Shown here piece after piece: positions 27,074 through 36,213 of a stretch of DNA of 64,000 nt. The DNA comes from Leifsonia sp. TF02-11 (GTDB lineage Bacteria; Actinomycetota; Actinomycetes; Actinomycetales; Microbacteriaceae). The translations under genes and the position numbers were made by a program. The stretch's first letter is position 1. Each line of letters starts with the position of its first letter. Below the pieces are notes generated by a model. The model was not told where the DNA came from. It worked only from the letters and a program-made list of their open reading frames with translations, and made no database searches. The DNA is taken from positions 496,001 through 560,000 of the forward strand of contig NZ_JAGEKP010000003.1 in assembly GCF_017565305.1 (NCBI RefSeq). Reading direction: 5' to 3'.

Positions 27074-27110
27074 CATCGATTCGGGGATGACGTTCCTGCG
27101 AACATGTCTA

Positions 27111-27123
27111 TATACTCTGTATA
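27111..27123 (+). promoter_or_regulatory. Palindrome/promoter before the aminotransferase gene
   Basis: TATAC-TCT-GTATA is a perfect 5-bp inverted repeat in an AT-rich island, 29 bases before the gene. TATACT itself is a good -10. The wider string GTCTATATAC resembles HutC/NagR-type GntR operators, so the neighbouring GntR protein is a candidate. Regulator identity is inference. Confidence 0.45.
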
Positions 27124-27151
27124 ACAAGTAGTCTTCACAGGAAGGGCGGAG

Positions 27152-28498
27152 ATGACGTTCACCACCGCATTCGCCGAGCGCACCGTCGCGACCAAGGCCC
27201 TCTTCGAGCGCGCCAAGGTCACCATCCCGGGAGGGGCGGGCAGCACCGCCCGGCTCCCCCGCAACGGCTGGAAGCCGTACCCGCTGTTCATGGCGGAGGG
27301 CCAGGGGTCGCGCCTGCGCGACGTCGACGGCAACGAGTACATCGACTATCTGCTCGGCCTCGGCCCGATGATCCTCGGCCACCGGCACCCGCAGGTCACG
27401 CAGGCGGTCACCGACGCCGTCGCCGAGCTCGGCACCTGCTTCGGCCTGCCCTACGAGCTCGAGATCGAGGCGGCGGAGAAGGTGGTCGCCGCGGTGCCGG
27501 GCATCGACCAGGTGCGGTTCACCAACTCCGGTTCGGAGGCGGTCGGCACGGCCGTGCGCCTGGCCCGCGCCACCACCGGCCGGCGCCTGATCGTCCGGTT
27601 CGAGGGGCACTACCACGGTTGGCAGGACACCGTGTACTGGTCCAACCACGTCGACCCGGAGCTGGCCGGCCCGATCGATCACCCGCGCCCGGTCGCGATG
27701 GGCGGCGGTGTTCCCGCCGAGCTGCAGGACACGCTCGTCGTCCTCAATTGGAACGACCCGGAGAGCTTCATCGCGCTGATGGAGACCCGCGGGCACGAGG
27801 TCGCGGCGGTGCTCACCGAGCCCGCCGTCTTCAACACCGGGTGCATCCTCCCGGAGCCCGGCTATCTCGAGCTGCTGCGCGAGCAGACCAGGAAGCACGG
27901 CGCCCTGCTGATCTTCGACGAGGTCATCACCGGCTTCCGGTTCGCGCGCGGCGGCGCGCAGGAGTGGTTCGGCGTCAACGCCGACCTGGTCACTTACGCC
28001 AAGGGGATCGGAGGCGGGTTCCCGGTCGCGGCGATCGGCGGCACCAACGAGGCGATGCGCCTCATCGCCGACGGCACCTACTCGCACTCGGGCACGTACA
28101 ACGCCAACGTCGTCCAGTGCGCAGCGGTCTCCGCGACGATGGACGTGCTCGCCGAGCCCGGCCTGTACGAACGGCAGCGCGCACTCGGCAACCGGCTGGC
28201 CCGCGGGCTGGAGGGCATCGCGACGGCCAAGGGCATCGACGCGTACGTGGAGGGCATCGGCACCGTGTTCCAGCTGTGGTTCGCCGACCGGCCCATCCGC
28301 AACTGGCGCGACGCCGCCGCCCACGCCCGCGAGGACATCTTCACCCGCTGGTACGAGGAGATGATCGTGCGCGGCGTGCTCTTCCACCCGCTCCAGTTCG
28401 AGAACCTGTTCGTCTCGCTGGTGCACACGGACGAGGACATCGATGCGACGCTGAACGCCGCGGAGGACGCCCTGAGCGTGGTCGCGCGCGAGTTCTAG
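27152..28498 (+). CDS. Class III aminotransferase (glutamate-1-semialdehyde aminomutase-like)
   Basis: A 448-residue PLP enzyme with the order of class III transaminases: GxGSRLRDVDGNEYIDY near 50, NSGSEAVGTAVRLAR near 129, IFDEVITGFR near 254 and Schiff-base K284 in TYAKGIGGGFP. It resembles HemL-type aminomutases, but the catabolic context argues against a haem role. It likely transaminates an amine or amino acid derived from the imported compound. AGGAAGGGCGGAG precedes the ATG. Confidence 0.85.
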   Translation: MTFTTAFAERTVATKALFERAKVTIPGGAGSTARLPRNGWKPYPLFMAEGQGSRLRDVDGNEYIDYLLGLGPMILGHRHPQVTQAVTDAVAELGTCFGLPYELEIEAAEKVVAAVPGIDQVRFTNSGSEAVGTAVRLARATTGRRLIVRFEGHYHGWQDTVYWSNHVDPELAGPIDHPRPVAMGGGVPAELQDTLVVLNWNDPESFIALMETRGHEVAAVLTEPAVFNTGCILPEPGYLELLREQTRKHGALLIFDEVITGFRFARGGAQEWFGVNADLVTYAKGIGGGFPVAAIGGTNEAMRLIADGTYSHSGTYNANVVQCAAVSATMDVLAEPGLYERQRALGNRLARGLEGIATAKGIDAYVEGIGTVFQLWFADRPIRNWRDAAAHAREDIFTRWYEEMIVRGVLFHPLQFENLFVSLVHTDEDIDATLNAAEDALSVVAREF

Positions 28499-28535
28499 AG
28501 TGGGCGGAAGCGCACACGACCGCGAAGGGACGCGA

Positions 28536-29999
28536 GTGACAGACCAGGGTGAGCTGGCCATCGGACTCGACTTCGGCACGAGCGGCGCCAAGGCGCTGGC
28601 GGTCGCCCGCGACGGCGGGGTGGTCGCCCGCGCGACCGCGCCCTACGAGACGCGGCGACCGGAGCCCGACGCGGCCGAGCAGGACCCGGGAGACTGGATC
28701 CGCGCCCGCGACCGCGTGCTGGCCGACCTCGCCGCGCAGACCGATCCCGGCCGGTGGGGAGCCATCGCCCTCTCGGCGATGCTCCCCACCCTGGTCGAGC
28801 TCGATCCGGCCGGCCGACCGCTCGCCCCCGCGATCACGTGGGAAGACGGCCGAGCCGACGCGGACGGCCGCCGGATCGCCGAGAGCGTGGGGGAGGCGCT
28901 CGTCTACCGGACGACGGGCCAGCGGCTCGACGGCCGCTACCTCCTGCCGATGCACGCCCGCCTGGCCCGCTCGGGCGCGCGCGACGACACGACGATCGCG
29001 GGCGCCAAGGACCTCCTGTTCGCCTCCCTGACCGGCAGCCTGCGCACCGACCCGAGCACCGCGGCAGGCTACGGCGCGTACGCGCTCCGCGGCGGCTGGA
29101 ACGAGGCGATCCTCGCGGCGTCCGGGGTGACCGCCGACCGCCTTCCGGAGGTCGCGCCGTCGACGAGCACGGCTCCGCTGCGCCAGGAGGCCGCAGCTCT
29201 GTGGCGCTGCCGGCCCGGCCTCCCCGTCGTGCTCGGCGGGGCCGACTCGGTGCTCGGGGCGTACGGCCTCGGCGTCCGTTCGCCGGGATCCGTCGCGTAC
29301 GTCGCCGGGACGAGCACGGTGATCCTGGGCTGGTCGGCCTCCGCCGATCCCGACCCCTCCGGCCGGTACCTCGTCACCCCGATGGCGGACGACGGCTACG
29401 GGCTCGAGATGGATCTGATGGCGACAGGGTCTGCGCTGGCCTGGCTGGCCGGGCTCCTCGGCATCGAGGGCGGGGCGGCCGGGGCGATGGCGCTCGCCGA
29501 CGAGGGCTCCCTGCTCGACGCGCCGCTCGTCCTCCCGTTCCTCTCGCCGGGAGAGCAAGGAGCCCTCTGGGATCCTCAGCTGCTCGGCGCTGTCGAGGGG
29601 ATCACGCTGCGCACGACCCGCGCCGACCTCGCCCGCGGCCTGGTGGCCGGAATCGTCGCCGAGTCCCGCCGCTGCCTCGCCGCGCTCGCCGAGACCGAGG
29701 GCGCCGGAGCGGGCCCGGTCGTCGTCAGCGGGCGCGGGGGCGCCTCCCGAGCGTTCCGCCAGGCGTTGGCCGACGCGAGCGGCCGGACGGTGCTGCACGA
29801 CCCCGGCGAGCAGGATCACTCCGCCCTCGGCGCGGCGCTGCTCGCGGGGCGCACGGCGCTCGGCTGGCCCGACGACCCGGCGGCCCACCGCGACGCTTTC
29901 GTCGCCGTGCGCCCCGACCCGGCCGCGGCCGCAGCCTGGGCCGACCGGTACGACCGCCACGAGCGCGCCAGGCTCGCCCAGCGCGCCCGCCTGAACTGA
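28536..29999 (+). CDS. FGGY-family carbohydrate kinase
   Basis: About 487 residues from the GTG at 28536, chosen because GAAGGGA lies five bases upstream. The N-terminal phosphate-binding GLDFGTSGAKALAV, the catalytic acid region TWEDGRAD near 105 and the C-terminal VVVSGRGGASRAF ATPase fold mark the FGGY family (xylulokinase/glycerol kinase-like). The sugar is unknown. Placement within a peptide operon suggests a sugar or polyol attached to the peptide. Confidence 0.85.
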   Translation: MTDQGELAIGLDFGTSGAKALAVARDGGVVARATAPYETRRPEPDAAEQDPGDWIRARDRVLADLAAQTDPGRWGAIALSAMLPTLVELDPAGRPLAPAITWEDGRADADGRRIAESVGEALVYRTTGQRLDGRYLLPMHARLARSGARDDTTIAGAKDLLFASLTGSLRTDPSTAAGYGAYALRGGWNEAILAASGVTADRLPEVAPSTSTAPLRQEAAALWRCRPGLPVVLGGADSVLGAYGLGVRSPGSVAYVAGTSTVILGWSASADPDPSGRYLVTPMADDGYGLEMDLMATGSALAWLAGLLGIEGGAAGAMALADEGSLLDAPLVLPFLSPGEQGALWDPQLLGAVEGITLRTTRADLARGLVAGIVAESRRCLAALAETEGAGAGPVVVSGRGGASRAFRQALADASGRTVLHDPGEQDHSALGAALLAGRTALGWPDDPAAHRDAFVAVRPDPAAAAAWADRYDRHERARLAQRARLN

Positions 30000-30052
30000 C
30001 CCGCCCGACCCGATCCGCCGACCCGACCCGCAGACCCGCCACGGAGGAGACC

Positions 30053-31339
30053 ATGAGCGACACCACCCTCACGCCGGCCGACATCGACCTCTCCCTCTAC
30101 CCGGAGGGCACCCGGCTGGACGACCACGGCCGCCTCCAGATCGGCGGCTGCGCGGTCGCCGACCTGGCCGAGCAGTACGGCACCCCCGCCTACCTGATCG
30201 ACGAGGGCGCGCTGCGGACGCGGGCCAGGGAGTACGTGCGCGCGTTCCGGGAGCGGCACCCCAATTCGCTCGTGCTGTTCGCCTCCAAGAGCTTCCCTTC
30301 GGCCTCGGTCATCGGGGTCGTCGCCGAGGAGGGCTGCGGCGTCGACACCGCGGCCGCCGGGGAGCTGCGACTCGCGCTCGCCGCCGGTGCCGACCCCGCT
30401 ACCGCGGTCTTCCACGGCAACGCCAAGACCGACGACGACATCCGCACCGCCGTCGAGGCAGGCGTGCGCTACATCGTGATCGACAACCTGGACGACGTGG
30501 AGCGGATCGCTCGCATCGCGACCGAGCCCGTTCCGGCGCTGCTGCGCGTCAGCCCCTCGCTGGACGCCCACACCCACGCCGCCATGATGACCGGGCACGA
30601 CACCTCCAAGTTCGGCATCCCGCCCGCGCAGGTGGCCGACACGATCGCGGCCATCCGCCGGGAGCCGATGCTCGACCTGCGCGGTCTGCACGCCCACGTC
30701 GGCTCGCAGCTGCTCGGCCTCGAGCAGTTCGAGGCGGAGGTGGAGGCGCTCGCCGCGTTCGAGCGGTTCGGCGTCTACGACCTCGGCGGCGGCCTGGGCG
30801 TGCGCTACGTGCCGGGCGACGTCGCTCCCTCGGTGGACGAGTACGCCGAGCGCGTCGTCGCCGCCGTGCACAAACACCTCGGCCGCGACGTGGAGCTGCT
30901 GGTGGAGCCGGGACGCTCGATGGTCGCCCGCAACGGCGTCACCGCGTACCGGGTCGTCACCGTCAAGCGCGGCGGGCGCGTGCACGCCGCGGTCGACGGC
31001 GGGATGGGCGACAACCTCGAGGTCTCGCTCTACGGGCAGGCGTTCACGCCGTCCGTCATCGATCGCTCCGGACCGGCGGAGACCGTGGACGTCGTCGGGC
31101 GGCACTGCGAGTCGGGCGACTATCTGGCCAACGACGTGCGGGTGGTGAGTCCCCGCGTCGGCGACCTCGTGACGGTCCCCGTCACCGGTGCGTACTGCTA
31201 CACCATGTCGAACAACTACAACACCGCCCTGCGGCCGCCCGTCGTCTTCTGCGACGAGGGGAGGTCGCGGCTCGCGGTGCGCCGCGAGACGTTCGACGAC
31301 CTCCTGCGCCGCGAGCAGCTGCTCGGGGACCGCGGGTGA
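30053..31339 (+). CDS. LysA-like PLP decarboxylase (diaminopimelate decarboxylase family)
   Basis: A 428-residue fold-type III decarboxylase. PLP would bind K79 in LFASKSFPS; HAHVGSQ and the later GRHCESGDYL (C352) are the family's active-site landmarks. The fold fits diaminopimelate or another diamino acid such as ornithine or diaminobutyrate. Its place in a catabolic operon, not beside other lysine genes, suggests a scavenging rather than biosynthetic role. ACGGAGGAGACC precedes the ATG. Confidence 0.82.
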   Translation: MSDTTLTPADIDLSLYPEGTRLDDHGRLQIGGCAVADLAEQYGTPAYLIDEGALRTRAREYVRAFRERHPNSLVLFASKSFPSASVIGVVAEEGCGVDTAAAGELRLALAAGADPATAVFHGNAKTDDDIRTAVEAGVRYIVIDNLDDVERIARIATEPVPALLRVSPSLDAHTHAAMMTGHDTSKFGIPPAQVADTIAAIRREPMLDLRGLHAHVGSQLLGLEQFEAEVEALAAFERFGVYDLGGGLGVRYVPGDVAPSVDEYAERVVAAVHKHLGRDVELLVEPGRSMVARNGVTAYRVVTVKRGGRVHAAVDGGMGDNLEVSLYGQAFTPSVIDRSGPAETVDVVGRHCESGDYLANDVRVVSPRVGDLVTVPVTGAYCYTMSNNYNTALRPPVVFCDEGRSRLAVRRETFDDLLRREQLLGDRG

Positions 31340-33054
31340 GCGGGTCGGGCGCCGCGAGCGCCGCAGATGCCGCCGCCGACGTCGTGGAGCGGATCGCGGC
31401 CGAGTGGACGGTGCCGGGCGTCGCCGTCGCCGTCACCGACCCGGACGGCGTCGTCTGGCAGCACGTCAGCGGGCACGCCGACCTCGCCCGCGGCATCCCG
31501 CTGCGGTCTGACCACCTGCTCGAGATCGGCTCGATCAGCAAGGCGGCGACCGCCATGGTCGTGCTGCAGGAGGTCGCAGCGGGGCGCCTCGCGCTCGACC
31601 GGCCGATCGGCGACATCCTGCCGTGGCTTCCCTCGCCGCTTCTCGCCCCGGCCATCACACTGCAGACCCTCCTCACCCACACGGCCGGGCTGGTGGGCAG
31701 CGTGGACGCGCTGCCCGACGAGCGCGCGCAGGTCGCCGGCTACGCCGGCGGGACGACGGGGTCGGTCCCTGGTACGCGGTTCCACTACTCCAACGTCGGG
31801 TTCCTGCTCCTGGGGCTCGCAGCCGGCACCGTCGCAGGACGGCCCCTGCCGGAGCTCGTGCGCGAGCGGATCTTCGGGCCGGCCGGGATGCGGGACGCGA
31901 TCCCGGTCATCACCGCCGCCGATGCGGGCCGGCTCGCCGTGGGGCACCAGCCGCTGGCCGAGGACCTCCCCTGGCTGCCCGGCGACCCCCTGGTGGCGTC
32001 GCCGCTGGTCGAGACGGCGGGCAGCGACGGCAGCATCGCCGCGACGGCGGCGGATCTCGCGGCATTCGCGCGGGTACTGCTGCGCGGCGGGCGCGGCGAC
32101 GCCGGCGTCGTGCTCGACCCCGCATCGTTCGAGGCGATGACCGAGACGCTCGCCCCGAGCGGCGAGGACGTGCTCGTGTTCCCGGGGCGATCGGCGCCCG
32201 AGTGGAGCAGGTACGGGCTCGGCATCAACGTCGAGCACTCGCGCCGCGGTCGCGTGCTCAGCCACGGCGGCGGCATGGTCGGCTACGCGTCGTTCCTGCT
32301 CGCGGACCCCGCCGCGGGCCGCGCCGTGGTCGTGCTGACCAACGCCGACGGCGACAGCCCGATCGCCGAGGCGATCGCGCGGTCGGTGGACGCGGTGTTC
32401 GACGGCGGCCCCGTGCCCGGCGATCCGGGGCTGTCGGGAGCGCGGTGGGCGCCTCCCGGAGAGTCGCCGGCGGCGGGCGACCACGTCAGCGTGCGGCCGC
32501 GGGCCCTCCCGCCGGAGGCGAACGGCGTGTTCGTCGCCGACGGCAGGCGCCTCGAGGTGCGCGCGGCGGACGACGGCCACGAGGTCGTGCTCGACGGATC
32601 CGCTGCGCCGCTGCGCTGGACCTGGAGCGACCGGTGCGTCACGTCGCTGCCGGCCCTGCGTCGGTTCGCCTTGGTGTTCGACGGGACCGGGTGGAGCTGG
32701 GGTCCCGAGGAGTTCCTCCCGGAGAGGGCCGCCGGCGGCTCCCCCTCCCGTGCGCCCGGGCTCGACCCGACCGATTCCGCGCTCGCGACCGTCCCGGGCC
32801 ACTACCGCTCCTACACGCCCTGGTACCCGCACCTGCGGATCGTCCGCCGCGGCTCCCGACTCGTGCTGATCGCCCCGCGCGGGGTGGAGGCCCCGGCCGA
32901 CGACCAGCCGCTCGTCCCGCTGGGCGACGGGGTGTTCCGCATCGGTGCCGATCCCGCGGCGCCGGAGACCCTGCGCCTGGGCCCGGTCGTCGACGGCGGC
33001 TGCGCGTGGATCGAGCGCGACGGCTGCCGGTATTCGCGGTCGTTCACGCCCTGA
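31336..33054 (+). CDS. Serine hydrolase of the beta-lactamase/D-aminopeptidase superfamily
   Basis: This 572-residue protein has the three beta-lactamase-fold motifs: SxxK as SISK near 70, YxN as YSNVG near 155 and HGG as SHGGGMVGY near 312. A beta-sandwich-like C-terminal domain of about 200 residues follows. Relatives include D-aminopeptidases and esterases. No clear signal peptide, so probably cytosolic. Its GTG overlaps the LysA-like stop by four bases, placing it last in the operon. Confidence 0.85.
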   Translation: MSGSGAASAADAAADVVERIAAEWTVPGVAVAVTDPDGVVWQHVSGHADLARGIPLRSDHLLEIGSISKAATAMVVLQEVAAGRLALDRPIGDILPWLPSPLLAPAITLQTLLTHTAGLVGSVDALPDERAQVAGYAGGTTGSVPGTRFHYSNVGFLLLGLAAGTVAGRPLPELVRERIFGPAGMRDAIPVITAADAGRLAVGHQPLAEDLPWLPGDPLVASPLVETAGSDGSIAATAADLAAFARVLLRGGRGDAGVVLDPASFEAMTETLAPSGEDVLVFPGRSAPEWSRYGLGINVEHSRRGRVLSHGGGMVGYASFLLADPAAGRAVVVLTNADGDSPIAEAIARSVDAVFDGGPVPGDPGLSGARWAPPGESPAAGDHVSVRPRALPPEANGVFVADGRRLEVRAADDGHEVVLDGSAAPLRWTWSDRCVTSLPALRRFALVFDGTGWSWGPEEFLPERAAGGSPSRAPGLDPTDSALATVPGHYRSYTPWYPHLRIVRRGSRLVLIAPRGVEAPADDQPLVPLGDGVFRIGADPAAPETLRLGPVVDGGCAWIERDGCRYSRSFTP

Positions 33055-33062
33055 GCCGCGCG

Positions 33063-34544
33063 TCAGCCGCCGCCGCGGAACGCCGCGACCCCCGTGTCCG
33101 TGCCGACGAGCAACAGCCCGAGCGCGGTGCTCGGACTCGCGAAGTGCGGCACGGAACCGCCGACGGACTGCCGCTGCAGCCGAGCTCCGCTGGCGGCGTC
33201 GAACTGGGTGATGACGCCGTCCGGATACTGCACGGCCCAGACCGCGCCGCCGACGACGATCGGAGCGCCGTTCGCGCCGGAGAGCAGTGGGCCGCGCTCG
33301 TCGCGGCCGAGATCGACGCTCTGGATCCCGCCGTCGCTGCACGGGACGAACAGTCGGTTCGCCGTCCGGTCGTACGCCGCGCCGCCGTCGGGGTCGCTGC
33401 CGCAGAGCCCGTCGATGCTCGCTACCGGGGAGAGGTCGGACTGGCGGAGGATGAACCCGACGTCGGTCTTGCCCGCGACGAACAGCAGTCCGTCGGCCAG
33501 CAGGACCGGGTTGCCGGTGCCGAGGTCGTCGTCGCCTCCCGCCGACCGGTCCTTGAAGGCGGCCAGCGGCTTCAGGTCGGCGGACAGCTTGACCACGCTC
33601 TCCGCATAGGTGATCGGGTCGGGGCCGCCCGCAGGCGGGTCGGGGTTGGAGTTGCCCGTCGACACGTACAGATCGCCCGCGGCGTCGATCGCCGGCGCGC
33701 CGCCGCCCTGCCAGATGGCGCCGCCCTGCCCGTCCGGCGCCGTTTCGAAGGCGACGAGGTCGGGGGCGCCGATCTCGTTCACTCCGACCACCCAGCCGTG
33801 GTAATCGCCGCAGTCGCCGTAGTTGCCGCCGTACGAGACGTACACGCGTCCGTTCGCCACGGCGAGCGATGCGCGCTGCAGCAGGTGCACCGGGTCCTCG
33901 CCGGCGGGGAGCGGCGGATCCACCGCTTCCGAGAGCACGACCTGGCCCGTCGCGATGCTGAGGCCCTCCAGCTGGTGGTGCACCGAGCCTCCGCCCGTAC
34001 TCACCTCGCCGACGACGAACACCGTCCCGCTGACCGTGTCGATGGCCGGCGTGCTGGTGACGCCGAGCGGATCGATGTCTCCGCAACCCGCCTTCGACCC
34101 CACATCGGTCAGCGGAGCGCCGAGGGACGCCGACCACACGACGTTCCCGTTCGCCCGATCGAGCGCGACCACCCGGTTCGTCTCGGTGGCGGCGATCACG
34201 CGGCCGGAGGCGACGACGGGCTGACCGAACACCGCGCCGCCGAGGTCGGCGGACCAGGCACGGGTGAGCGAGGCCAGGGACGCGCCCGCTGCCACGTCGC
34301 CGGTCCGTGCCGGGTCGGCGTGATACGACGGCCACGCCGTGACGCCCGGGATCGGAACGGCGACCGGAGTCCCTGTGCCCGTCGGCGACGGGCGGAGCGG
34401 CATCGGCCGGGCCGTCGGCGTGGTGCCCGGGTGCGCGGAGGGTCCCGGGACGGTGCATCCCGCGAGCAGCAGCAGACCGCCGAGCGCGATCGTCCAGAGG
34501 CGAGCGCGCCCGCGGCCGTCGGATCGCCGCCGCACGCGGTGCAT
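33063..34544 (-). CDS. Secreted lipoprotein with PQQ-like beta-propeller
   Basis: A 493-residue lipoprotein. After basic residues and a hydrophobic stretch, LLAGC forms the lipobox near residue 30. A Thr/Pro linker leads into repeated beta strands such as RVIAATETNRVVALDRANGN and VVWSASL, the pattern of PQQ-binding-like/YncE propellers. Three cysteine-containing loops suggest disulfides. No catalytic motif is seen; a binding or scaffolding role is likely. Confidence 0.8.
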   Translation of the reverse strand: MHRVRRRSDGRGRARLWTIALGGLLLLAGCTVPGPSAHPGTTPTARPMPLRPSPTGTGTPVAVPIPGVTAWPSYHADPARTGDVAAGASLASLTRAWSADLGGAVFGQPVVASGRVIAATETNRVVALDRANGNVVWSASLGAPLTDVGSKAGCGDIDPLGVTSTPAIDTVSGTVFVVGEVSTGGGSVHHQLEGLSIATGQVVLSEAVDPPLPAGEDPVHLLQRASLAVANGRVYVSYGGNYGDCGDYHGWVVGVNEIGAPDLVAFETAPDGQGGAIWQGGGAPAIDAAGDLYVSTGNSNPDPPAGGPDPITYAESVVKLSADLKPLAAFKDRSAGGDDDLGTGNPVLLADGLLFVAGKTDVGFILRQSDLSPVASIDGLCGSDPDGGAAYDRTANRLFVPCSDGGIQSVDLGRDERGPLLSGANGAPIVVGGAVWAVQYPDGVITQFDAASGARLQRQSVGGSVPHFASPSTALGLLLVGTDTGVAAFRGGG

Positions 34545-34602
34545 GGCGACAGCGTATGCCGGACCGCCGGCCGAGACGACAGCGGGGTGCGTGACGAGGG
34601 GC

Positions 34603-35475
34603 TCAGCCGTTCGGGTACGAGACGTACGCGAACCGGCGCGAATCGCGAGCCCAGCTGTTGACGTTGATCGTCCCCTGCCCGCCGGGGACGGCGATCCGTT
34701 CGAGCGGGGTGCTCCAGTCCGCCACCTCGACCACGACCAGCGTCACCGGGAGGTCGGCGGGATGCCCGACCGTCCCGGCGGGGAACTCCAGGTACACGGC
34801 GAGGCGGCCGTCCGGCGAGAGATGCGGGAACCAGTCCACCGTCCCCGACTCGAGCAGGCGCTCCGTCTCCCCGCCGCCACTCGGGACGCGGGCGAGCTGG
34901 GCGTGACCCGTACGGTCGGCCCACCGCTCGGTGTTGAAGTAGATCCACCGGCCGTCGGGCGACCACTCGGGGCCGTCGATGTGGCCGGGACCGGTGTCGA
35001 CGACGGTCTCGCCGCTCCCGTCGCTCCCCACGACGGCGAGGAGGCCCGGCTCGTCGAACGAGCGCATGCGCACGTACGCGAGTGTCCTGCCGTCGGGTGA
35101 GACCCCGTGGAGGAAGTGCCAGACGCCGTCCTCTGTCGTCACCCGGGAGACCTCCCCGCCGGAGAGGGGTCCGCGATAGATGTGGCCGTCGTCGGCGGAC
35201 AGGAAGACGTCACCGCCGGCAGGGTCGAGCACGTGATCGTTGTTGATGGCAGGCAGCCCGCGGAACCGGATGCGCTCCGGTGCGCTCCCGGCTTCAGGTC
35301 GCAGCGACCACAGCTCTCCGTGGCCGTTGACGAGCAGGGATCGCCCGTCGACCGACCAGTTCGGGGCTTCGAAGAGGATCTCCGCGTCTTCGTGGACGAC
35401 GACATCCTCGCCGGCCTCGACATCGTGGACGTGGATGCGCGCGGTCTGCCCGGGCGCCAGGGTGCGATACGGCAT
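34603..35475 (-). CDS. TolB-like beta-propeller protein
   Basis: About 290 residues from the ATG at 35475. Repeated motifs NWSVDGRSLLV, GVSPDGRTLAYV, EWSPDGRWIYF and HLSPDGRLAVY mark TolB/WD40-like blades. There is no signal peptide, so it is probably cytosolic. Relatives are annotated as oligogalacturonide lyase-like or TolB proteins, but no catalytic residues are evident. Confidence 0.78.
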   Translation of the reverse strand: MPYRTLAPGQTARIHVHDVEAGEDVVVHEDAEILFEAPNWSVDGRSLLVNGHGELWSLRPEAGSAPERIRFRGLPAINNDHVLDPAGGDVFLSADDGHIYRGPLSGGEVSRVTTEDGVWHFLHGVSPDGRTLAYVRMRSFDEPGLLAVVGSDGSGETVVDTGPGHIDGPEWSPDGRWIYFNTERWADRTGHAQLARVPSGGGETERLLESGTVDWFPHLSPDGRLAVYLEFPAGTVGHPADLPVTLVVVEVADWSTPLERIAVPGGQGTINVNSWARDSRRFAYVSYPNG

Positions 35476-35613
35476 GACCAGGATTCTTCCCCATCGGTCC
35501 CACCCCCGGCGTCGGACCGGACGACGCACACTTCGGCTCCAGGTCAACCGGTTGGCGGGAGCGGATGCCCGGAATACGTTCCGCGCAGAGAACCATCAGA
35601 ACGGAGAAAGCAC

Positions 35614-36195
35614 ATGGCGACCACCTCGAAGAACCAAACCACGAAGACGAAGGCAGCGGCCGCTCCGCGCACGACCCGCGCCAGGGGAGCCGCGCCCGGC
35701 GAGCACGAGACCCGGCGCGAGAACTCCGAGAACGGCTTCGTCGCTTCGGCGACGCTCGCCACCAGCCTGCAGCGGGTCCAGGTCGACCTGATCGAGCTGT
35801 CGTTGCAGGGCAAGCAGGCGCACTGGAACATCGTCGGCCGCAACTTCCGCGACCTCCATCTGCAGCTCGACGAGATCGTCGAGGCCGCCCGCGCGTTCAG
35901 CGACACGGTCGGCGAGCGACTGCGCGCGCTGCACGCGACGACCGACGGCCGGTCGCGGACCGTGGCAGAGACGACGGCGCTCGCCGTGTTCCCGAACGGC
36001 GAGATCGACACCTCCGACGCGGTCGACCTGATCACCGACCGCCTCGAGACCGTCGTGCGCACGATGCGCTCGGTGCACGACGACGTCGACGAGGAGGACC
36101 CGACCTCGGCCGACATCCTGCACCAGATCATCGAGCGCCTCGAGCAGCTGGCGTGGATGGTGAGCGCGGAGAACCGCCGGCCGGCCACGCGGTGA
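35614..36195 (+). CDS. dps: Dps-family DNA-protecting ferritin
   Basis: A 193-residue protein with a Lys/Arg-rich N-terminal tail of about 45 residues (TTKTKAAAAPRTTRARG), likely for DNA binding, and a four-helix ferritin-like core. The ferroxidase signature QAHWNIVGRNFRDLHLQLDE has the expected His, Asp and Glu. ACGGAG precedes the ATG. It opens a small stress gene cluster. Confidence 0.93.
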   Translation: MATTSKNQTTKTKAAAAPRTTRARGAAPGEHETRRENSENGFVASATLATSLQRVQVDLIELSLQGKQAHWNIVGRNFRDLHLQLDEIVEAARAFSDTVGERLRALHATTDGRSRTVAETTALAVFPNGEIDTSDAVDLITDRLETVVRTMRSVHDDVDEEDPTSADILHQIIERLEQLAWMVSAENRRPATR

Positions 36196-36213
36196 GCGGA
36201 GCCACGGCGTCCG

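Noticed and set aside
27152-28498. HemL of haem biosynthesis
   Set aside because: Sequence is HemL-like, but the gene sits in a catabolic operon with no other haem genes; the general class III call is safer.
25364-28591. 1075-codon antisense frame
   Set aside because: Covers the aminopeptidase and aminotransferase genes on the opposite strand and has shadow-type composition.
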